In this document: positions 6,678-10,269 of the stretch, in pieces
How positions within the stretch are numbered: position 1 is the stretch's first letter
How the letters are laid out: every line of letters begins with the position of its first letter
Assembly: GCA_913062655.1 (NCBI GenBank)
Contig: CAJXXO010000072.1
Location: 1 to 10,269 of the forward strand
Direction: 5' to 3'
Source: an uncultured Bacteroidota bacterium
GTDB taxonomy: Bacteria > Bacteroidota > Bacteroidia > Chitinophagales > S012-47
Length of the DNA: 10,269 nucleotides
Notes under the pieces: model-generated
Databases searched by the model: none
What the model saw: the letters and a program-made list of their open reading frames with translations, nothing else
What the model was told of the DNA's origin: nothing
Translations under genes and position numbers: made by a program

Positions 6678-8618
6678 TTATTGGTACAATACTTTCTTTA
6701 CAATAGCACCCCGATCGGATTGCAGCCGCACCACGTACATCCCTTTGGCATGATCCGATAAGTCGAGAGATAATACATCCTGCTGGGCCAGACCATGCTG
6801 TTGCACCACTAATTGGCCATTCAGGTTCATGACTTCCAATTGAATGTTATCTCCTTGCAACGCATAATCGATGTACAAATGTCCCTGCGTAGGGTTAGGA
6901 TAGACCTCTACACGCTGATCCTGTTGATGGTCGTCCACACCTAATGGCCAGCCGGCACGGAACTGGTAGATGATTTTCTCTCCAAAGTCTACTCCGAAAT
7001 TGACATTGCCGCCACCACTCAAAATACGTAGGATACCGGAGCCATCGTTGGAGTTGGCCCACCAGCCCAGGCCATCTTCATTGAGGGGGAAGCTAGCTGG
7101 TGGAGGGCCATCGTCATAAAACTCAAATTGATAACAGCCGCCCAATCGAAGTTTCGGCATCGTATCACGATACAGCGTGCTGTTTTGCAAATTGTCTCCC
7201 ACATGGATGATCGAGTCATTGGAAAGATCGCGCACGTAGTAGTAATTTTCCGAAGCAGCCTTGTTGGTCACCAAAAAGATAATGGGCTGTTCACCCAACA
7301 TAGGCGGTGCATTGACCGGAACAGTTTTCCGGTTATTATGGTCAAATTCATCCGTTTGTCCATTTGGATTACGTAAGGCAAAGGTCAATGCATCCGCACC
7401 ACCGCCCCACCAGATCGGTGTGGTCAGGTACACGGTATCGATCTCACCAAAAGCCAGGTCACCCGACCAGGACTCACTGCGGGTAGTTGAGCCGGGCGGT
7501 CCAAAATCGATATCAAGGGAAGTCAGGTTTTGTGCGCCATTATTCTTAATCACGATAATCGGGTTGTCACAAATGGGGTTGTAGCGCAGGTGCTGGTATT
7601 CTTCACTAGGTGCTATTACACTCAACAACTCCACGTCATGTTGGTAATTCGGAGCACCATACTCAATCAAATAGGTAGAAAAAACATACCGTCCAAAGCC
7701 ACTCGTAGCGCTATGTGCCTCCATATCGATGTCCATGGTGTGTGTGCTGCCACCGGTAAGATTAAAGAAATGATAATCGCTGGGCACCACAGGTGCGCCC
7801 GGACACCAGTCCGTTCGGTCGTATAACCAGGTGCCGGCCTGCGGATAGAGCGAATTATACCCACAGTCGCGCCAGATATCGCGCTTTTCTACGACCGTTC
7901 CATCCCAGCGTACAGTCCGCTCCTTTGGACAGAACTCAGCGCAATTCTGCGTATTGTCTGCGCCATGTCCGGTTTGAATGATCTTGAGGGTGGCACTCTC
8001 TGTGTTAGCACCCAATGTGACCGTTTGCTCCTGTAAGTTGTCTTCTATCGGAGCGTTGGCATTGCCATACTGGAAAGAACCATTCCAGAGTCTTGTGATA
8101 TTCAGTGGTTCACGAACCGGTTTTCCCTCTACAATATGAAAGGAAAGGTTGATCTTCCACCCCCGGTCATTGCGGGCTTCATAACCGGTGTGCCGATAAA
8201 CGATCTCCACGGAATCACGCAGTAAGGTAGCATAGTCTGTAAAATCCATGTACCAACCGTGTTTCCAGCCGTCACCATCCTCCCAATAGAATCCGTAAGG
8301 CGTAATGTAGCGGGCCAACTCCCAGTTGTAGTCTTGTCCATTCACTCCTCCTACTCTGCCTAATCGGATGTAATTGAGATAATCCCATTCGCCACAACGC
8401 AAACCGGGTGCACACTCAAAGGTGAGGTAAGCATATACCTTATAGTAATCCGTGTTGACATCAGGAAATTCCGCCCAGGCAGGATAATCGGTAAACCCCT
8501 TTGACGGGTCCGTTTGTATGACCACATCTTCGTGGCACTTCACGATTATAGTATCCCCATCCGCAGCAAATCCCAGTGATACAGCAACGGAAAGGAGAAG
8601 TGTGTAGATTAACCGCAT
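6678..8618 (-). CDS. Secreted PNGase F-like protein with T9SS sorting domain
   Basis: Peptide-N-glycosidase F cuts N-glycans from asparagine. The 646 residues begin with a signal peptide (1 to about 18). Residues about 60-310 resemble both jelly-roll domains of Elizabethkingia PNGase F. FECAPGLRCGEWDY (67-80) matches the region of catalytic Asp60 (here Asp79) and its disulfide (Cys69-Cys75). NCAEFC (225-230) matches that of catalytic Glu206 (Glu228; Cys226-Cys230). YDRTDWCPG (266-274) matches the Arg248/Trp251 region (Arg268, Trp271; Cys252-Cys272). The third active-site residue, Glu118, is not clearly kept: the equivalent strand reads YRHTGYEAR (141-149). Residues about 315-560 are extra beta-rich sequence. 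Residues 570-646 are a type A T9SS sorting domain (VYPNP...VMNLNGQ...GMYVVRL...KKVLYQ), so the protein is sent across the outer membrane and usually surface-anchored or released. Family membership is secure; true amidase activity is inference. Confidence 0.9.
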   Translation of the reverse strand: MRLIYTLLLSVAVSLGFAADGDTIIVKCHEDVVIQTDPSKGFTDYPAWAEFPDVNTDYYKVYAYLTFECAPGLRCGEWDYLNYIRLGRVGGVNGQDYNWELARYITPYGFYWEDGDGWKHGWYMDFTDYATLLRDSVEIVYRHTGYEARNDRGWKINLSFHIVEGKPVREPLNITRLWNGSFQYGNANAPIEDNLQEQTVTLGANTESATLKIIQTGHGADNTQNCAEFCPKERTVRWDGTVVEKRDIWRDCGYNSLYPQAGTWLYDRTDWCPGAPVVPSDYHFFNLTGGSTHTMDIDMEAHSATSGFGRYVFSTYLIEYGAPNYQHDVELLSVIAPSEEYQHLRYNPICDNPIIVIKNNGAQNLTSLDIDFGPPGSTTRSESWSGDLAFGEIDTVYLTTPIWWGGGADALTFALRNPNGQTDEFDHNNRKTVPVNAPPMLGEQPIIFLVTNKAASENYYYVRDLSNDSIIHVGDNLQNSTLYRDTMPKLRLGGCYQFEFYDDGPPPASFPLNEDGLGWWANSNDGSGILRILSGGGNVNFGVDFGEKIIYQFRAGWPLGVDDHQQDQRVEVYPNPTQGHLYIDYALQGDNIQLEVMNLNGQLVVQQHGLAQQDVLSLDLSDHAKGMYVVRLQSDRGAIVKKVLYQ

Positions 8619-8641
8619 ATTATGTCTGTGTTAGTTGTCGG

Positions 8642-8649
8642 TAAAGCTA
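8642..8649 (-). promoter_or_regulatory. Candidate -7 box for the PNGase F-like gene
   Basis: The minus strand reads TAGCTTTA, one mismatch from TAnnTTTG, about 23 bases ahead of the ATG at 8618. The -33 position carries only TTAA, 19 bases upstream, so support is weak. The divergent 153-base region 8619-8771 must hold the start signals of both flanking genes. Confidence 0.28.
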
Positions 8650-8724
8650 TCAATTTCAGGGTTTTCCCTTAATTTTTTCTTGTCAACACTTTTTAACGAT
8701 CGGCCAAACAACCAAATTGACATA

Positions 8725-8754
8725 TTTGCGTTTGCCTAATACAACATATTCTTC
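8725..8754 (+). promoter_or_regulatory. Candidate promoter of the SPFH lipoprotein gene
   Basis: TTTG at 8725-8728, an 18-base spacer and TATTCTTC at 8747-8754 fit the Bacteroidota promoter layout, with two mismatches in the -7 box. This would give a leader of only about 12 bases before ATG 8772. An overlapping TTGACA at 8717-8722 also resembles a classical -35 box, which most Bacteroidota promoters do not use. Confidence 0.33.
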
Positions 8755-8771
8755 ACCTTAAACCCTTGCAT

Positions 8772-9536
8772 ATGAAATGGATACTCCTCGCGCTTACCGG
8801 CCTGCTCCTTTCGGGCTGTGTGGTAGTGCGCCAAGACGAAGTCGCTGTTAAGCGCAGAATTGGAAAACTGGTGGGCGACCCGGTCAGAGAGGGTGCTGTT
8901 GTTTATAACCCACTGATCACTACCGTCATCAAAATTCCGGTTCGCAACATTAACAAGAAGATCAATTTGGACATTCCGTCCAAGGAAGGGCTGACCATTC
9001 GCTCCGAAATGTCTATCCTGTACAGGGTAGATCAGAAGCAGGTAAAAAGACTACTTCGCGAGGTGGGCGAGAACTTCGAGGAAGACCTGATTGCACCTGT
9101 ATTTCGCTCTGCATTGGCCGATGTTAGCGCCAAGTTTATGGCCAAAGACATGCACACTGGCGAACGGGCGCAAATCGAGCAGGCAGTAAAAGCATTGATG
9201 ATGGAAACCCTTACGGATAAAGGCATCATCATCGAGCGGGTGCTCATGAAACGCATCGTATTGCCGGCTACTCTGACGGCAGCTATCGAAGAAAAACTCG
9301 CAGCCGAGCAAGATGCACAGCGCATGGAATTTGTGCTGCAACGTGAAAAGCAGGAAGCTGAACGGAAAAAGATCGAAGCCCAAGGTACAGCCGATGCCCA
9401 GCGCATATTATCTGAAGGCTTGTCAGAAAGTGTACTACAGTTTCAGATGATCGAGGCCTTTGAAAAACTGGCCGAGTCGAACAATGCCAAGGTGATCATC
9501 ACCAATGGTAAGATGCCGCTGATGCTGGAAGAATGA
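8772..9536 (+). CDS. Prohibitin-like SPFH/Band 7 protein, predicted lipoprotein
   Basis: The 254 residues match prohibitin-type SPFH proteins, which assemble into large rings on membranes and act as scaffolds or protease regulators. The N-terminus ends in LLSGC with Cys16 as the lipid-attachment site. The SPFH domain covers about 20-170 (DEVAVKRRIGKLVGDPVREGAVVYNPL, then IPVRNINKKI, LTIRSEMSILYRV and a GIIIERVLMKRIVLP strand). Residues about 170-215 form the long charged coiled coil (EEKLAAEQDAQR... REKQEAERKKIEAQGTADAQRI) used in ring assembly, and the tail ends VIITNGKMPLML as in prohibitins. ATG 8772 is preferred over TTG 8766, which adds only two residues before the signal. The familiar anchor is an N-terminal membrane helix; a lipobox suggests a lipid anchor and a periplasmic domain. 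It is transcribed alone and ends at a strong terminator. Confidence 0.93.
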   Translation: MKWILLALTGLLLSGCVVVRQDEVAVKRRIGKLVGDPVREGAVVYNPLITTVIKIPVRNINKKINLDIPSKEGLTIRSEMSILYRVDQKQVKRLLREVGENFEEDLIAPVFRSALADVSAKFMAKDMHTGERAQIEQAVKALMMETLTDKGIIIERVLMKRIVLPATLTAAIEEKLAAEQDAQRMEFVLQREKQEAERKKIEAQGTADAQRILSEGLSESVLQFQMIEAFEKLAESNNAKVIITNGKMPLMLEE

Positions 9537-9561
9537 TCAGTAAGAGATAAAGAAATGGTAA

Positions 9562-9590
9562 AAGGAAGGCGCCTGATGGGCGCCTTTCTT
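9562..9590 (+). terminator. Rho-independent terminator after the SPFH gene
   Basis: AAGGCGCC (9566-9573) and GGCGCCTT (9579-9586) form an 8-pair GC-rich stem with a TGATG loop, extended by A-T, G-C and G-U pairs out to 9562/9590. The T-rich tail TTTCTTATT follows. It lies 26 bases after the stop codon, and the A-rich 5' side may let it also work on the minus strand. Confidence 0.88.
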
Positions 9591-9633
9591 ATTGTAGAGA
9601 CAATAAATTAAGCTTTTATACCATTTACTACAC

Positions 9634-10215
9634 ATGACGGTAAATCAACTCTTCTATTCTGTTATGTTCCTGCTTTTAAGCACCCAAACAAGGGCACAGG
9701 AACCAATTTTTACCGGAGGAGTCGTAGGTGGATTGAATTTTTCTAGTCTTACAAAGGAAAGTGTTTGGGACTACTGTGGCACCAATACAGGTATCCGAAT
9801 TACTGCTGATGTGGGTAAGATAGATTTGGGAATGGAGTTGCTATATAGTGTAAATGGCGAGTATATTCTTCCTGATTATTATCCATCTATAGATTGGGGG
9901 AAAATACGTCTAACCCATATTGAAATTCCAGTCTATGCATTGATTCCAATGCCAGTTTACAATAAAAACTTCAATCAGCATTGGCAACTTACTATTGGTG
10001 GTGCATTTACACAGTTGTTATCTTATTTCGGGCAAGACAAACAAGGCATTGACCAAACTTCAACTGTTAAGTACAGTAGGACCCATAATTTCATTTTACA
10101 AGCTGGTACTTTCATTTATCTAACCCCTAAGTTTGGTGTCAATTGGCGTATTTCAGTCCCGGTTCAACAAGTACTAGATGTTTCCATGGCATTTCGTGTA
10201 CATTATGATTTTTAG
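9634..10215 (+). CDS. Outer-membrane beta-barrel protein (porin-like family)
   Basis: The 193 residues have a signal peptide (1 to about 21, cleavage near TRA-QEP) and then alternating amphipathic strands with aromatic ends. Examples are GGVVGGLNFSSL (28-39), IDLGMELLYSVNGEYIL, LTHIEIPVYALIPMP, WQLTIGGAFTQLLSYFG, TPKFGVNWRISVPVQQVLD and a final AFRVHYDF ending in Phe193, the usual last residue of outer-membrane barrels. This fits the small eight-strand 'PorT/OMP beta-barrel' group of Bacteroidota, about 190-220 residues. Function is unknown. The gene is much more AT-rich than its neighbours: two 60-base lines counted by hand each gave 21 G+C (35%), against 30 (50%) for a line of the preceding gene. 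This suggests relaxed codon use or horizontal acquisition. A promoter was not clearly found in 9591-9633. Confidence 0.82.
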   Translation: MTVNQLFYSVMFLLLSTQTRAQEPIFTGGVVGGLNFSSLTKESVWDYCGTNTGIRITADVGKIDLGMELLYSVNGEYILPDYYPSIDWGKIRLTHIEIPVYALIPMPVYNKNFNQHWQLTIGGAFTQLLSYFGQDKQGIDQTSTVKYSRTHNFILQAGTFIYLTPKFGVNWRISVPVQQVLDVSMAFRVHYDF

Positions 10216-10232
10216 CAAAAAATTATAGTCCA

Positions 10233-10269
10233 CTACTGCTTCACAAACTCATATCCACCTGTCTCTGCA
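10233..10269 (-). CDS. Possible C-terminal codons of a convergent gene, cut by window edge
   Basis: On the minus strand a frame is open from the right edge to TAG at 10235-10233, encoding ...AETGGYEFVKQ. It would converge on the barrel gene with 17 bases between the stops. Eleven codons are too few to prove a gene or suggest a function, and no terminator is visible between them. Confidence 0.3.
   Translation of the reverse strand, partial: AETGGYEFVKQ

Noticed and set aside
8658..8669. AGGGTTTTCCCT inverted repeat in the divergent intergenic region as an operator
   Set aside because: Only four pairs with a homopolymer loop; no second copy and no overlap with a convincing promoter.

Overview
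The window comes from a Bacteroidota chromosome, and a Saprospiria-like marine or sludge member is plausible. The grounds are: an OmpA-family protein with PD40 propeller repeats, a Por-secretion (type IX, T9SS) C-terminal sorting domain on a secreted protein, -7 boxes resembling the Bacteroidota TAnnTTTG consensus, starts without a clear Shine-Dalgarno sequence, and the dxr-rseP gene pair. The lineage below phylum is inference. Most genes are near 50% GC by eye. The last gene is visibly more AT-rich.

Layout: (1) 1-1604, plus strand: the 3' part of a PD40/OmpA outer-membrane protein, overlapping by ATGA a small three-helix membrane protein. (2) 1611-3878, minus strand: a charge-polarised lipoprotein with two LTxxQ motifs (Spy/CpxP-like), a tRNA-Leu(CAA) with its own terminator, an HscB-like co-chaperone whose J-domain HPD is QPD, and an unknown exported protein 7 bases upstream of it. 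(3) 3979-6616, minus strand: the site-2 protease RseP and, upstream, Dxr of the MEP isoprenoid pathway. (4) 6678-8618, minus strand: a secreted PNGase F-like protein with a T9SS sorting tail. (5) 8772-9536, plus strand and divergent from (4): a prohibitin-like SPFH protein that carries a lipobox. (6) 9634-10215, plus strand: an AT-rich outer-membrane beta-barrel protein. A few codons of a probable convergent gene are visible at the right edge.

The unifying theme is the cell envelope: a peptidoglycan-binding OmpA protein, a Spy-like lipoprotein, RseP, a lipid-anchored SPFH protein, a barrel protein and a T9SS-exported glycan-active protein. I see no mobile element, CRISPR array or phage, and no clear new multi-gene system. 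The best leads are the QPD J-domain protein with its unknown exported neighbour, the PNGase F homologue with one uncertain catalytic residue, and the bipolar lipoprotein. No gene-free stretch exceeds 300 bases; the longest, about 240 bases at 2343-2578, holds the tRNA and its terminator.
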